A stretch of DNA of 51,449 nucleotides, from NCBI GenBank assembly GCA_958367245.1, contig CATXEA010000022.1, positions 1 through 51,449 on the forward strand, read 5' to 3'. The position numbers were made by a program, and so were the translations under genes. The DNA comes from an uncultured Blautia sp. Lineage in GTDB: Bacteria > Bacillota > Clostridia > Lachnospirales > Lachnospiraceae. Positions within the stretch are counted from its first letter, which is position 1, and the number at the start of each line of letters is the position of its first letter. The notes under the pieces were generated by a model. The model was not told the origin of the DNA. It saw only the letters and a program-made list of their open reading frames with translations, and did no database searches. Shown here piece by piece: positions 16,584-25,365 of this stretch.

Positions 16584-18998
16584 TCAATACCTTATCCTGT
16601 CTATAATGGATTCTTTCTTTACATTTCTGCTCAGCACGAAAGACAGGGCAATCTGCATAAGAAGCAGGATTGTCACCATAATTCCGATTTCCCAGACTGG
16701 AAAATGATACATATTTATACCGAAAAATCCTTCTTTCCGACAATACAGGTATGCGCCGTATCCTCCAGGCAATCCTATCAGCAGGGAAATTATAATCGAA
16801 CCTGCCGTAAAGAAAATCCCTTCTAACTGAAGCATCTTTCCAAGCTGTCTGTTACTCAATCCCACAGCCTGAAGAATACCGAATTCTCTTTTTCTTGTTA
16901 TCACGTTCATAATCATGGTATTTGCCATATTCAGGAAACAAATTGTCCCAATCAGCCCAAGAAAAGTATATACCAGCACTTTAAAAAGAAATGTCGCTCT
17001 GTCAGCAAGGCTATATGCCTCGTCATAGCCTTCCCAGTATACAAGTTCACTTTCGCCGTATAGTTCCTCTATCTTAGCCTCAACTCCGGCTTTTGCTTCC
17101 TCCCCGCACCATATCCAGAGATAGGCAGGGCTATCCGCAAGTAATCCCAGTTTTTCCGCTGTGTCTTCCGTTATCACATAATCTGCGGAAACACTTCCGA
17201 AAGAGCCCATTGCCGTACCTCTGTACTTCGCTTCTGACTTTCCGTTAAAAAGCTCTGCCTCCAGTTTGTCACCAAGCTTCTGCCCTGCTTCTTCCATAAA
17301 GTGAGAAAACGTATATACATATCCGTCTGCCCTGCTGACCGTATCGTATGTAAAATCACCTACAACTCCTGATTTTTCCAGTTCGCTCTCGAATCCCTCT
17401 CTGTCAAAAACGGCAACAGTCCTTTTGATTCCCTCTTCCTCAAATGTCAGATAATTTCTGGTCTGGGTTTTCGTAACGCCGTCTATCGCCTCAAAGGACT
17501 CGATTGCTTCTCTGGAAATGGGATTATTTTTCAAAATCTGGTCAAGGTTATTTTCTGTATAAACCTCATCGTTATTGTCGTAATTAATCTCTATCTGGTA
17601 ATCTCCGCGTTCAACATTATTTCGGGCATCGTATTCCGGGTCAATGCTGCTTGCCAGACTTGATATTGTGACAAATAAAATACAGGACAGTCCCATAACC
17701 AGTATCGTAGTGATATTTCTCTTTTTATTGATTGCCAGATCCGATTTTATAAGCCCCGTTATATTAAGAGCTTTATGCCCTTTTCGGTATCCTTTTTTGT
17801 TTCCTGTAAACTCTTCATAAGCGACCGCACTTACAGGAGTGATGGAAACAATCGTCTTAACCGCCCTTATCAGCGCCATACGCACTGTTACAAGGGAAAT
17901 CAGAGCCGCAGCCAGAAGAACCCACGGAGAAAACAGAGACACTTCCCTGACTGCCATGTATTCGTTTCCTTTTCCTGCAAAGCTCATTGCACTGTTAAAC
18001 AAAAGCACAGATACAAAATATCCTGCCGCAAGACCTGTGGGTATTGCAATCGCAGAAAGAAGATATCCTTCTTTTACGATAATTTTTTTCATCTGCTTCT
18101 TCGTAGCACCAATCGCCTTGATTTTTCCGTATTCCTGAACCTTTCGGGCAATTCCTATCTGGAATATATTGTAAATTACAACAACCGAAAAAATTACAAC
18201 AATCAGACAGATAAATATGCAGGGAATCCACACCTCAGACGCAGGCGCATATTTTGTTGAGATTACGTTACTGTTCTTGTAAACATTCCCTGTTTCCACA
18301 CCAATGTTTTTTGCCAGTTCATCAATTACAGCTTCTATCTGAGTCCAGTCGCCTTTTATATTATCGCTCAATGTAAAATATGCCGTATATCTGCCGTTTC
18401 CTTTCCCGGCTTCACTGTCATAGTATTCTCTGGAAACTATTACTGTAGAAGACTGCTGGCTCTCATTCCCTATACCGTCTTTTATGATACCTGTAATTAT
18501 AAACTCCTTTTCCAGATAAGCCTCTGTTCCGTTCCGTCTTACCGGCACAGCTACTTTGTCTCCGATTTTGACATCATCGTATCCCAATTGTCCGAAGAAT
18601 ACTCTGGAAGCGGCAATTTCACTTTTCCCCACGGGAAAGCTTCCCTCCTGAAGCATAGTATGAAAATTCGTCATATCCAAAGCCTTCTCACTCATCCATA
18701 CGAGATTTGAATGTCCCTTGGTATGCGCTTCTCCAACACCCGACATAAGACCGATTTCATCAATTTCGCCTCTCTTTTTCATTTCTTGAAGCTGCTCCTC
18801 TGTTATGCCGGAAAACGCGCCTACATAATTGCCGTACAGAGCTTCTGCATTTTCTATGTTTCCTTTTATTCCGCCATAGCCAAAGGTTCCTATCGCCGTA
18901 ATCAGCATTGTCGTCAGCGCGACTGCAATCATGGTAAGAAAACTTCTCGTTTTATTCTCTTTATTGTTGCTGATTGCTATTCTTGTCAGAGTTTTCAT
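16584..18998 (-). CDS. FtsX/MacB-type ABC transporter permease
   Basis: The 804-residue membrane protein has a duplicated FtsX arrangement. There is one N-terminal helix (about 18-38), a large extracellular domain to about 245, three helices (about 260-385), a central helix (about 425-445), a second extracellular domain, and three C-terminal helices (about 665-785). Such permeases work with a LolD/MacB-like ATPase in exporting or removing peptides, lipoproteins or antimicrobials. Its ATG overlaps the stop of the ATPase gene by 4 bp (ATGA). The two-component system upstream in the same operon suggests signal-controlled expression, as for peptide-antibiotic resistance modules. The substrate is unknown. 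Confidence 0.88.
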   Translation of the reverse strand: MKTLTRIAISNNKENKTRSFLTMIAVALTTMLITAIGTFGYGGIKGNIENAEALYGNYVGAFSGITEEQLQEMKKRGEIDEIGLMSGVGEAHTKGHSNLVWMSEKALDMTNFHTMLQEGSFPVGKSEIAASRVFFGQLGYDDVKIGDKVAVPVRRNGTEAYLEKEFIITGIIKDGIGNESQQSSTVIVSREYYDSEAGKGNGRYTAYFTLSDNIKGDWTQIEAVIDELAKNIGVETGNVYKNSNVISTKYAPASEVWIPCIFICLIVVIFSVVVIYNIFQIGIARKVQEYGKIKAIGATKKQMKKIIVKEGYLLSAIAIPTGLAAGYFVSVLLFNSAMSFAGKGNEYMAVREVSLFSPWVLLAAALISLVTVRMALIRAVKTIVSITPVSAVAYEEFTGNKKGYRKGHKALNITGLIKSDLAINKKRNITTILVMGLSCILFVTISSLASSIDPEYDARNNVERGDYQIEINYDNNDEVYTENNLDQILKNNPISREAIESFEAIDGVTKTQTRNYLTFEEEGIKRTVAVFDREGFESELEKSGVVGDFTYDTVSRADGYVYTFSHFMEEAGQKLGDKLEAELFNGKSEAKYRGTAMGSFGSVSADYVITEDTAEKLGLLADSPAYLWIWCGEEAKAGVEAKIEELYGESELVYWEGYDEAYSLADRATFLFKVLVYTFLGLIGTICFLNMANTMIMNVITRKREFGILQAVGLSNRQLGKMLQLEGIFFTAGSIIISLLIGLPGGYGAYLYCRKEGFFGINMYHFPVWEIGIMVTILLLMQIALSFVLSRNVKKESIIDRIRY

Positions 18999-19669
18999 TT
19001 CAGTTCAGCCACCTTTCCATCTTCGATTGCCAGAATCCGGTCAGCAAGCTGCGCGATTTCCTCGTTATGGGTAATAATCACCAATGTCTGTCCGTATTTT
19101 TCCGCGGAAAGTTTCAGTAATGCAATAACTTCCTCTCCTGTTTTCGTATCAAGATTTCCTGTCGGCTCATCCGCCAGTATAAGATCCGGCTTTGATGCCA
19201 GGGCTCTTGCAATCGCAACTCTCTGCTGCTGTCCTCCTGATAATGCAGAGGGAAGATTTTCAATTTTGTCCTCTATTCCCAGAGTTTTCAGAATGTCATT
19301 TACATAGTCTTCATCCGGTTCTTTCCCGTCAAGCCCCAGTGGAAGAACTACGTTTTCGTAAACATTAATTGAGGAAACAAGATTAAACGCCTGAAAAACA
19401 AAACCGATTTTCTGTCTTCTGAATACTGCAAGCTCATCCTCAGACATGGCAAAAATGTCTTTTCCCTTTATATATACCTTTCCGGAAGTAGGATAATCAA
19501 GCCCGCCAAGGAGATGTAAAAGGGTACTCTTTCCTGAACCCGATTTCCCTATAATAGCGACAAATTCACCTCTCCTGATTTCTATTTCCGTATTCTGAAC
19601 CGCCTTTACCTGATTTTTGCCCTCGCCGTAATATTTACATAATTCCTGTGTTTTAACTATTGTATCCAT
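18995..19669 (-). CDS. ABC transporter ATP-binding protein (LolD/MacB-like)
   Basis: The start at 19669 (MDTIVKTQ) is chosen because AGGAGG lies 8 bp upstream; longer in-frame starts lack an RBS. The 224-residue protein has Walker A GKSGSGKST, Q-loop VFQAFNL, signature LSGGQQQRVAIARAL, Walker B LILADEP and the H-loop ITHNEE. This is the MacB/LolD subfamily, dedicated to FtsX-type permeases. It powers the permease encoded immediately downstream. The gap to the histidine kinase gene is 74 bp, so the whole set is probably one operon. Confidence 0.93.
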   Translation of the reverse strand: MDTIVKTQELCKYYGEGKNQVKAVQNTEIEIRRGEFVAIIGKSGSGKSTLLHLLGGLDYPTSGKVYIKGKDIFAMSEDELAVFRRQKIGFVFQAFNLVSSINVYENVVLPLGLDGKEPDEDYVNDILKTLGIEDKIENLPSALSGGQQQRVAIARALASKPDLILADEPTGNLDTKTGEEVIALLKLSAEKYGQTLVIITHNEEIAQLADRILAIEDGKVAELK

Positions 19670-19743
19670 TTTCATTACCTCCTCTTTTCTAAAGATATTA
19701 CAACAGAAAACTTGCTGTTTTCTTTCAGGACAAAGAAAAAGTC

Positions 19744-20991
19744 TTACAGATTTGTAAGACTTCTCCTGAGCAGCGGAATCTGAACAACGAATATGCTTCC
19801 GCATTTTTCTCCATCAATTCTGTTGTCTTTTACCATTATCGTTCCGCCATGCCGGGAAATGATGTATCTCGCCAGATAAAGCCCGACTCCGCTTCCGCTT
19901 TCCCTGCGTATTTCTTCCTTTTCCCCTCTGTAAAAACGCTGAAAAATCTTATGCTTCTCATTTGGGGAAATTCCGATTCCCTGGTCTGCAAACTCAATCC
20001 TTACCATAGAATTCATATTGAACACGCGAATAGAAATCGCTGTATTTTCCTTCGAATACTTCACTGCATTTTCCAGAATATTAATAAAAGCCTCTGTCAG
20101 CCACTTTCTGTCCTGCATGATTTCGGGCAGTTTTTCGGTTTCACCCTCCTCAAGCTCAATAACAATGTTTTTTTCTTCTGCCTTCTGCCACACTCCGTTC
20201 ACTGCGTCCAGAATTGAATCAAACAGTTTTCCTTTGCGAAGCTGAATAGAAATCATCCCGCTTTCAAGTCTGGAAATATTCACAAGCGATGCAGTAAGCT
20301 TTTCCAGCGAATCAATCTGAAATGCCATTCGTTCTTCAAACTCTTCCCGTTCCTCCTGTGAAAGATCCTGATTCTGTAAAATCTCAAACGTGGATTTTAC
20401 TGCTGCCAGAGGCGTTTTTAACTGATGGGAAATGTCTGTAACAACGTCCTTTGTTTCTTTTTTATCCGCTTCTGCTTTTTGTTTTATCAACAAAAAATTT
20501 CCGTTTAATTTGTCCAGAGCCGTGTCTATTCTCACTGCTTCCGGATTCGAATTCAGACCTTTCAGACATTTGGATAGTGATGATTCACCCTCTCCGTAGC
20601 TTCCTTCCCGAAGCTCTTCAATGTCCTTTTCTATTGCTTCCAGAATATCTTTATATCTTCGGAAAGCTTCTTTTTCCTGCCTTTTGATACCAAACACGAT
20701 TAACAAATATGCAACAAAAGCTCCGGCAATTGTCATACCTCCAGTCCACAGAAATCGTCTGTAAAAACTGCTTTTTCCCTCTTTTACATACCCATATTTA
20801 TCCAAAGTCTCCACTGCTTTTTCGTAGGTAATTTCGTCTTCCTCTGTTTCTGTCAGGATTTTTCCCAGTTGGATAGTGTCCTCCCTGTAAGAGTTATACT
20901 GTACGGCTATAACAGTGGCGCTCATCAAAATTAATGCAATCAGAGGCATAAGATAACTTGTATATTTACTATCTTTTACTGTTCCAAACAT
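19744..20991 (-). CDS. Sensor histidine kinase
   Basis: The ATG at 20991 follows AGAGGA; a TTG at 20997 is also possible. The 415-residue protein has two membrane helices (about 13-31 and 81-101) enclosing roughly 50 extracellular residues. The dimerisation H-box DISHQLKTPL carries the phospho-accepting His. The kinase domain shows the N-box NILENAVKY, G1 DQGIGIS and G2 GSGVGLYLARYI. The extracellular loop is longer than in BceS-type intramembrane kinases, so it may sense directly. Its expected partner is the adjacent response regulator, which carries a frameshift; with the repaired frame the two genes overlap by about 23 bp. Confidence 0.9.
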   Translation of the reverse strand: MFGTVKDSKYTSYLMPLIALILMSATVIAVQYNSYREDTIQLGKILTETEEDEITYEKAVETLDKYGYVKEGKSSFYRRFLWTGGMTIAGAFVAYLLIVFGIKRQEKEAFRRYKDILEAIEKDIEELREGSYGEGESSLSKCLKGLNSNPEAVRIDTALDKLNGNFLLIKQKAEADKKETKDVVTDISHQLKTPLAAVKSTFEILQNQDLSQEEREEFEERMAFQIDSLEKLTASLVNISRLESGMISIQLRKGKLFDSILDAVNGVWQKAEEKNIVIELEEGETEKLPEIMQDRKWLTEAFINILENAVKYSKENTAISIRVFNMNSMVRIEFADQGIGISPNEKHKIFQRFYRGEKEEIRRESGSGVGLYLARYIISRHGGTIMVKDNRIDGEKCGSIFVVQIPLLRRSLTNL

Positions 20992-21648
20992 ATCCAAGTC
21001 CTCTTACATTCTTAATCAGTTTTTTTCCTTCTTCTCCTGTATCAAGTTTTTTCCGGAGTCTGGTAATATTTACGGCAACTGTATTTTCATCCACAAATTC
21101 ACCGTCTATATCAAATATTTTTCCAGAATCTGGTCTTTAGACAGAATGATATCCGGATTTTCCATAAACAAAAGGAGAAGCTTCCATTCATTTTTCGTTA
21201 CGGAAATTTCCTCTCCATTTACGTAAACTTTCATTGCCGTTTTGTCCGCTTTGACTCTTCCAGACTCAATCACCTGATTCTCCTGAACTCTTCCTTTTCT
21301 GAAATATGCATTAATTTTCATGGTCAGAACAGACAGGCTGAAAGGCTTTGCGATATAATCATCCGCCCCTGCTTCATACCCCATCACCATATCGGTTTCT
21401 CTGTCAAGAGCAGTCAGGCATATCAGATGTGCATTTGTCTCTAACCTGATTTTCTTTATGAAATCCAGCCCGTTTCCATCCGGCAAATTAATATCACAGA
21501 GAATAAGTTCCGGTGTATACACTTTCATTAATGCTTCTGCCTCTCTTATGGTTCCGGCGCTTTTCACCTCGCAGCCCTCTCTTTGAAGAGAAAACTCTAT
21601 ACTTCTCCTGACGCTTTCTTCATCTTCTATTATCATTACCCTGTTCAT
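20969..21648 (-). pseudogene. OmpR-family response regulator interrupted by a 1-bp frameshift
   Basis: The N-terminal receiver domain is intact (acidic pocket EDE, phospho-acceptor Asp in LILCDINLPDG, Lys in IAKPFS). The winged-helix effector starts normally (NEWKLLLLFMENPDIILSKDQILEK) but then hits TAG at 21106. One frame over, the DNA continues with FDIDGEFVDENTVAVNITRL and the recognition helix RLRKKL, then NVRGLGYVW, to a stop at 20969. The break is an A5 run (21118-21122) where A6 would restore an approximately 226-residue regulator of normal length. The start is ATG 21648; GTG 21669, overlapping the upstream stop, is an alternative. As read, the DNA-binding wing is missing, so the protein should not activate its operon. 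Sequencing error and slippage variation are both possible. Confidence 0.85.
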
Positions 21649-21665
21649 ATTTTTTCTCTCTACTT

Positions 21666-22043
21666 TCACCGTCTGTTACCGTTTTTATCAAATGTCTTTC
21701 TAAGCGCTATCTCGGTAGGAATAATGGACGCCACTAATGGAATCAACTGTATAATACACAGAATCTCTCCAACATTTTCTACCGTTTCTTTCGGCTTTCC
21801 CAACACCAGAAGCATTCCGATGAGTGTTACAGACAGAAGGATTTTCCCCAAATTGTACCACAGTTTTCCACAGTATTTATGGGCAAATATCCATGTATCC
21901 TGATTTTTCATAGACATTGTTGTTCGGTAGCCAAATACATAGTTGATTTCCTTTGGCGCCTTTTTCAGAAAGTATTTTCCAAAACCAAGCATTGTAAAAG
22001 GAATCAGTAAATCCATCAATATCATAAATAACCAAAATCCCAT
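21666..22043 (-). CDS. SdpI/YhfL-family small membrane protein
   Basis: The third-codon ATG (22043) has GGGAGGG 6 bp upstream and is preferred. The 125-residue protein has about four hydrophobic segments and the SdpI-family signature FGYRTTMSMKNQDTWIFAHKYCGKLW. In Bacillus, SdpI is the immunity protein against the SdpC toxin and also signals to a repressor. Here it heads an operon with a two-component system and an ABC exporter, so a role in tolerance of a membrane-active peptide is plausible. The stop codon TGA overlaps a possible GTG start of the response regulator. Confidence 0.75.
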   Translation of the reverse strand: MGFWLFMILMDLLIPFTMLGFGKYFLKKAPKEINYVFGYRTTMSMKNQDTWIFAHKYCGKLWYNLGKILLSVTLIGMLLVLGKPKETVENVGEILCIIQLIPLVASIIPTEIALRKTFDKNGNRR

Positions 22044-22073
22044 ATTCATCCCTCCCAGCTACTGCTTTTTTTC

Positions 22074-22113
22074 AATATACTATAATTCCCCTGCAAACTC
22101 AACAATGAAAAAC
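22074..22113 (-). promoter_or_regulatory. Promoter-like 40-bp block, copy 2 (SdpI operon)
   Basis: 31 of 40 bases match 4449-4488, including TGTTGAGTTTG and TATAGTATATT at identical spacing. It probably drives the SdpI/two-component/ABC operon. Confidence 0.55.
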
Positions 22114-22128
22114 ACCTCTTATTTGACT

Positions 22129-22157
22129 TTGACTCGAAAGCATTCAGGTTGTATAAT
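22129..22157 (+). promoter_or_regulatory. Strong sigma-A-type promoter of the 22188 gene
   Basis: TTGACT (22129-22134, directly preceded by a second TTGACT), a 17-bp spacer and perfect TATAAT (22152-22157), 31 bp before the ATG. Confidence 0.8.
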
Positions 22158-22187
22158 TAATAAAAAGTCAAACGAAAGGAGTTTCCT

Positions 22188-22868
22188 ATGAAAAAGCATG
22201 TAAAAAAAGTTTTATCCCTGTTTCTGGCGTTGACACTGATTTTCTCTATAACGACTGTAACACAGGCGAAAGTATCTGTACCTACCAGAGTATTCACTCT
22301 ATATTCCAAATCATCCAAATTGTATGATTACCCTTCCAGTTCCTACCGTCCTGCCAATCAGCCTATGTTCGCCATGGTTTATACCGGACAGAAACTGAGC
22401 AATTTAAAATCCAGCAACCCTTCTGTATTAAAAATCTCTTCTAAAAAGGGCATTGGACTCAACAAAAAATATACAGGAATCTATCTGGATTTAAAAAAGA
22501 CAGGAACTTCCACCATTTCCTATAAAAGCGGAAATATTACTACCACTGCAAAAATTGTTGTGAAGAAATATGTACCTCCATTTTCTTCTATTAAACTTGG
22601 AAAATTAAATGTTACCTCTAAGCTGAAAACCAACAACACCTATAACTTAAGCTACTCCAAATACAAAAACAAAAATTTGAAACTCAGCTACAAGGTGCCA
22701 AAAGACTGGACCATCAATGCTTTTTATAAGGCGTCAAGCAATGGTTTATCTACCAGAATCGCCAATAATAAGAGCTTTAAAGTCACAAAGAAAAATTCTG
22801 TCCTGTCTATCACTGCCTATAACAACAAAACACGCCAGACTGAAGAATGTTTCATCTTTTTTAAGTAA
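22188..22868 (+). CDS. Secreted hypothetical protein with Ig-like fold character
   Basis: The 226-residue protein has a clear signal peptide (cleavage near residue 27, TQA-K). The mature part is rich in Ser, Thr, Lys, Tyr and Asn. Residues 60-125 (LSNLKSSNPSVLKISSKKG ... GTSTISYKSGNITTTAKIVV) resemble a Big_2-type bacterial Ig-like domain, in which S-x-N-P-x-V and G-T-S-T-I are characteristic. The rest (130-226) is not recognised. There is no anchor motif. RBS AAAGGAG. It stands alone between its promoter and terminator. A surface-associated or secreted structural role is likely but unproven. Confidence 0.7.
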   Translation: MKKHVKKVLSLFLALTLIFSITTVTQAKVSVPTRVFTLYSKSSKLYDYPSSSYRPANQPMFAMVYTGQKLSNLKSSNPSVLKISSKKGIGLNKKYTGIYLDLKKTGTSTISYKSGNITTTAKIVVKKYVPPFSSIKLGKLNVTSKLKTNNTYNLSYSKYKNKNLKLSYKVPKDWTINAFYKASSNGLSTRIANNKSFKVTKKNSVLSITAYNNKTRQTEECFIFFK

Positions 22869-22923
22869 ACGGCAGGAGCAGCCTGTTCAATGATTATAAC
22901 AGCCCCGCCTATCCAGACGGCAA

Positions 22924-22982
22924 AATCCCCCTCCAGCGGAATGTTTTTACATAAACATCCGGTTAGAGGGGGATTACTTTTT
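22924..22982 (+). terminator. Rho-independent terminator
   Basis: A long imperfect stem (arms about 22924-22946 and 22953-22975) is followed by a T-rich stretch, 55 bp after the secreted protein gene. Confidence 0.75.
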
Positions 22983-22999
22983 TCGATATTATAAATCCG

Positions 23000-23283
23000 T
23001 CATACTGATACAGGTATATTTATCTGTTCTGCGATTTCTTTAATCTTATCAACGTCGTATCCTGTATATTTAACAATTTTATCTATTGGCTCATTGCCCT
23101 CAAGCATCATCTTAGCCAATGATAAGTTCTTCTGCTCAACTCCTTTTCCTATGCCCTGTTCTATTCCTCGTTTGATTCCCTGTTCAATTCCCTGCTCCAC
23201 AAGCGCTTTACTTAAATTACACATATCGCGCACCTCACTCTCAAATTCTGCTGTCATCGCAATATCAAACTCATCATTAAAAA
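23000..23283 (-). pseudogene. C-terminal remnant of an Rpn-family (PD-(D/E)XK) nuclease gene
   Basis: The readable part (85 residues from ATG 23257) has the degenerate EQGIEQGIKRGIEQGIGKG repeat and a helical end, as seen at the C-terminus of Rpn/PDDEXK 'putative transposase' proteins. The frame continues upstream in a matching way (NDEFDIA) only to a stop near 23283, where the histidine kinase gene begins on the 3' side. The nuclease domain is gone and no RBS precedes the ATG. A full-length member is at 45560-46462. Confidence 0.7.
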
Positions 23284-23287
23284 AATA

Positions 23288-24703
23288 TTACGTCAATACA
23301 AACTCTTTCCTGCTTATCCACAGAGCAACCACAGCACCCTCTTCGTTTTCCACATTTTCATATTTGAGAAATCCTCCCTGGCGCTTCATAAATTCTGCGG
23401 CAATGGAAAGACCAAGTCCCTGATGTGTTCTGTCATGGCGGCTCTCATCTCCGCTGAAAAAAGGCTCTGCGCCATAAAGCAGCGCTTTTTCAGAGAAACC
23501 GACGCCATAATCCCGGACAGATGCTACGAAATACTCACCGCTTTCTACCATAGTTACATGGATTCCTTTTTTCCAGTCCGTGTGCTCCAATGCATTGCTC
23601 AGCAAATTCCCCCAGGCTCGAAGCATTTCTTCTTTCTGACATATGATTTTGTATTCCCCGTCTGTAAGCACTGGTATTGAAAAAGCTACCGGAATTTTTT
23701 CGGCTGTTGCTAACTGTTCTGCCATCTCTTTAAACGCCTCTGCCAAATCCTGCACATGGATTTTTTCACGGCGTTCCTTCTCTTTTTTCCCACGTAAGAC
23801 CTGACGCATGGAATCCAGATAATTTTCAATAAATGCCGTATTCTTCAAAATCTCTCCGGCACATTCCCGCTCTTCCGCTCCGATTTCTGCCTCCTCCAAA
23901 AGTTCTGCATTTCCCCGCACAACGGTCAACGGGGTTTTTATATCATGTGTCAGCGCAGAAAGCTGCTGATTCTTCATTTGCTCTGCATCCCACTGATTTT
24001 GCAGAGACTCCTTCAATGCAAGCTTCATTTTTTCCAGCGAAGCCATAACCTCTTCCACCTCCCGAATCGTGGAGTGACTGACATCAAATTCCAGATCGTT
24101 CGCAGAAATCTTAGCCGTTGCCGCACTGAGACAGGTAAGTTCTTTTTTCAGCCTCCGGGCAAATTTTCTAGCCAGGAAAAATCCATTCAACACGGTAAGC
24201 AAAAGGAAAATACTAAAAATCATCCATGAGCTGAGTTTTTCCGGAGAAGGAAAGCGTTGATTCAGCTTCTCATGTTTATAGCGCATGGCGATTGAATACT
24301 TCACAATGCAAATATCTCCGCTGTTTTTCTCAACAAAGAAGTAATAATCCTTTCCTTTTCCGTAAATATTGTCCTTTTCATAATGATCCCAGGCAATTTT
24401 TTGCTGATTTTTATCAAAATTTCCATAGAGAAAGTTTCCGTTCTGCCCGTAAACACCATAAAAACACCCCGGCGGGATCAGATCCTCCGTAACAAGATCT
24501 GCCGCCCGGATTTTCTCCTTTGAACTTATCAGCATCTGTTCTCCATAATTAGCCGGAAGAAAAATACTTCCGGGAGCTACAAGCGCAGCAAGGACTGCCC
24601 CCCAGGAAATAGCTGCCGCAAGAATCGTCCCGATAATAAACACAAAAATATACTGTCCAAACATCCCGGCCAGTGTTTTTTTCTTATTTTTCAAATTTTC
24701 CAT
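23288..24703 (-). CDS. Sensor histidine kinase, LanK (NisK/SpaK)-like
   Basis: The 471-residue protein has two membrane helices (about 14-40 and 160-180) flanking about 120 extracellular residues, then a HAMP-like linker. The H-box is LSALTHDIKTPLTVVRGNAELL, and the kinase domain has N-box NLLSNALEH, G1 DYGVGFS and G2 THQGLGLSIAAEFM. This H-box and organisation are those of the kinases that sense lantibiotics (NisK, SpaK). The gene overlaps the response regulator by 13 bp and is the last of a five-gene operon with a LanFEG-type transporter. The likely signal is a lanthipeptide or related peptide produced by the cell or by competitors. Confidence 0.88.
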   Translation of the reverse strand: MENLKNKKKTLAGMFGQYIFVFIIGTILAAAISWGAVLAALVAPGSIFLPANYGEQMLISSKEKIRAADLVTEDLIPPGCFYGVYGQNGNFLYGNFDKNQQKIAWDHYEKDNIYGKGKDYYFFVEKNSGDICIVKYSIAMRYKHEKLNQRFPSPEKLSSWMIFSIFLLLTVLNGFFLARKFARRLKKELTCLSAATAKISANDLEFDVSHSTIREVEEVMASLEKMKLALKESLQNQWDAEQMKNQQLSALTHDIKTPLTVVRGNAELLEEAEIGAEERECAGEILKNTAFIENYLDSMRQVLRGKKEKERREKIHVQDLAEAFKEMAEQLATAEKIPVAFSIPVLTDGEYKIICQKEEMLRAWGNLLSNALEHTDWKKGIHVTMVESGEYFVASVRDYGVGFSEKALLYGAEPFFSGDESRHDRTHQGLGLSIAAEFMKRQGGFLKYENVENEEGAVVALWISRKEFVLT

Positions 24704-25353
24704 TTATACCCGATCCCCCAGACTGTTTCCACAGGGGGAGTTCCCTGTTTCTGGAACTTTGCCCTGATATTCTTGATGTGCTCGGTGATGGCAGAGCTGT
24801 CGCCCTCTCCATCATACCCGAATACATGCTCATAAATACGCTCTTTCGAGAAAACCTGACCTCTGTTCAGCGCCAGATATTCGCAGATTGCATACTCGCT
24901 TTTTGTCAAAGGAATTTCCTCTCCATTGCAGAAAACCTGTCTGGATGGAAGTGAAAACGCAGTATCACCCAAAGTCAGAAGATGTTTTTTCTCCCTGTTT
25001 TCCCGTCGAAGATGAGCCGCTACCCGCGCCCGAAGCTCCCCTATGCCAAAAGGCTTCGTGATATAGTCATCGCCGCCGATTCCAAGTCCTGTCATCAGAT
25101 CTTCCTCCTCTGTTTTTGCCGTGACAAAAAGAATCGGACAATCTACCAGTTCCCGAATCCTGCGGCACAGAGTAAATCCATCTGTTCCCGGCATCATAAC
25201 ATCCAGCAAGATCAGGTGATACGTATTCAGCTTTTCCAGTTCTAATTTTTCCGGATCATCTAAAGTATCCACCAGATATCCTTCTTTTTCCAGCGCTTTA
25301 CGAATCACCGCCAAAATCCCTTTCTCATCATCGATCGCCAGAATTTTCCACAT
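24691..25353 (-). CDS. OmpR-family response regulator, LanR-like
   Basis: The 220-residue protein is intact. The receiver has the acidic pair in AIDDEKG, phospho-acceptor Asp in LILLDVMMPGTDG, Thr in LFVTAK and Lys in ITKPFG. The winged helix has LTKSEYAICEYLALN and VFGYDGEGDSSAITEHIKNI, ending VWGIGYKWKI. The form resembles SpaR/NisR regulators that control lantibiotic immunity genes. It sits 12 bp after the MutG-type permease gene and probably activates the operon promoter at 27716-27743. Cognate kinase: the overlapping gene downstream. Confidence 0.92.
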   Translation of the reverse strand: MWKILAIDDEKGILAVIRKALEKEGYLVDTLDDPEKLELEKLNTYHLILLDVMMPGTDGFTLCRRIRELVDCPILFVTAKTEEEDLMTGLGIGGDDYITKPFGIGELRARVAAHLRRENREKKHLLTLGDTAFSLPSRQVFCNGEEIPLTKSEYAICEYLALNRGQVFSKERIYEHVFGYDGEGDSSAITEHIKNIRAKFQKQGTPPVETVWGIGYKWKI

Positions 25354-25365
25354 GGCATTTTCCTC

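Noticed and set aside
21106..21130. Natural C-terminus of a short response regulator
   Set aside because: The next frame encodes the remaining winged helix in order and to the normal length, so a frameshift is the better reading.
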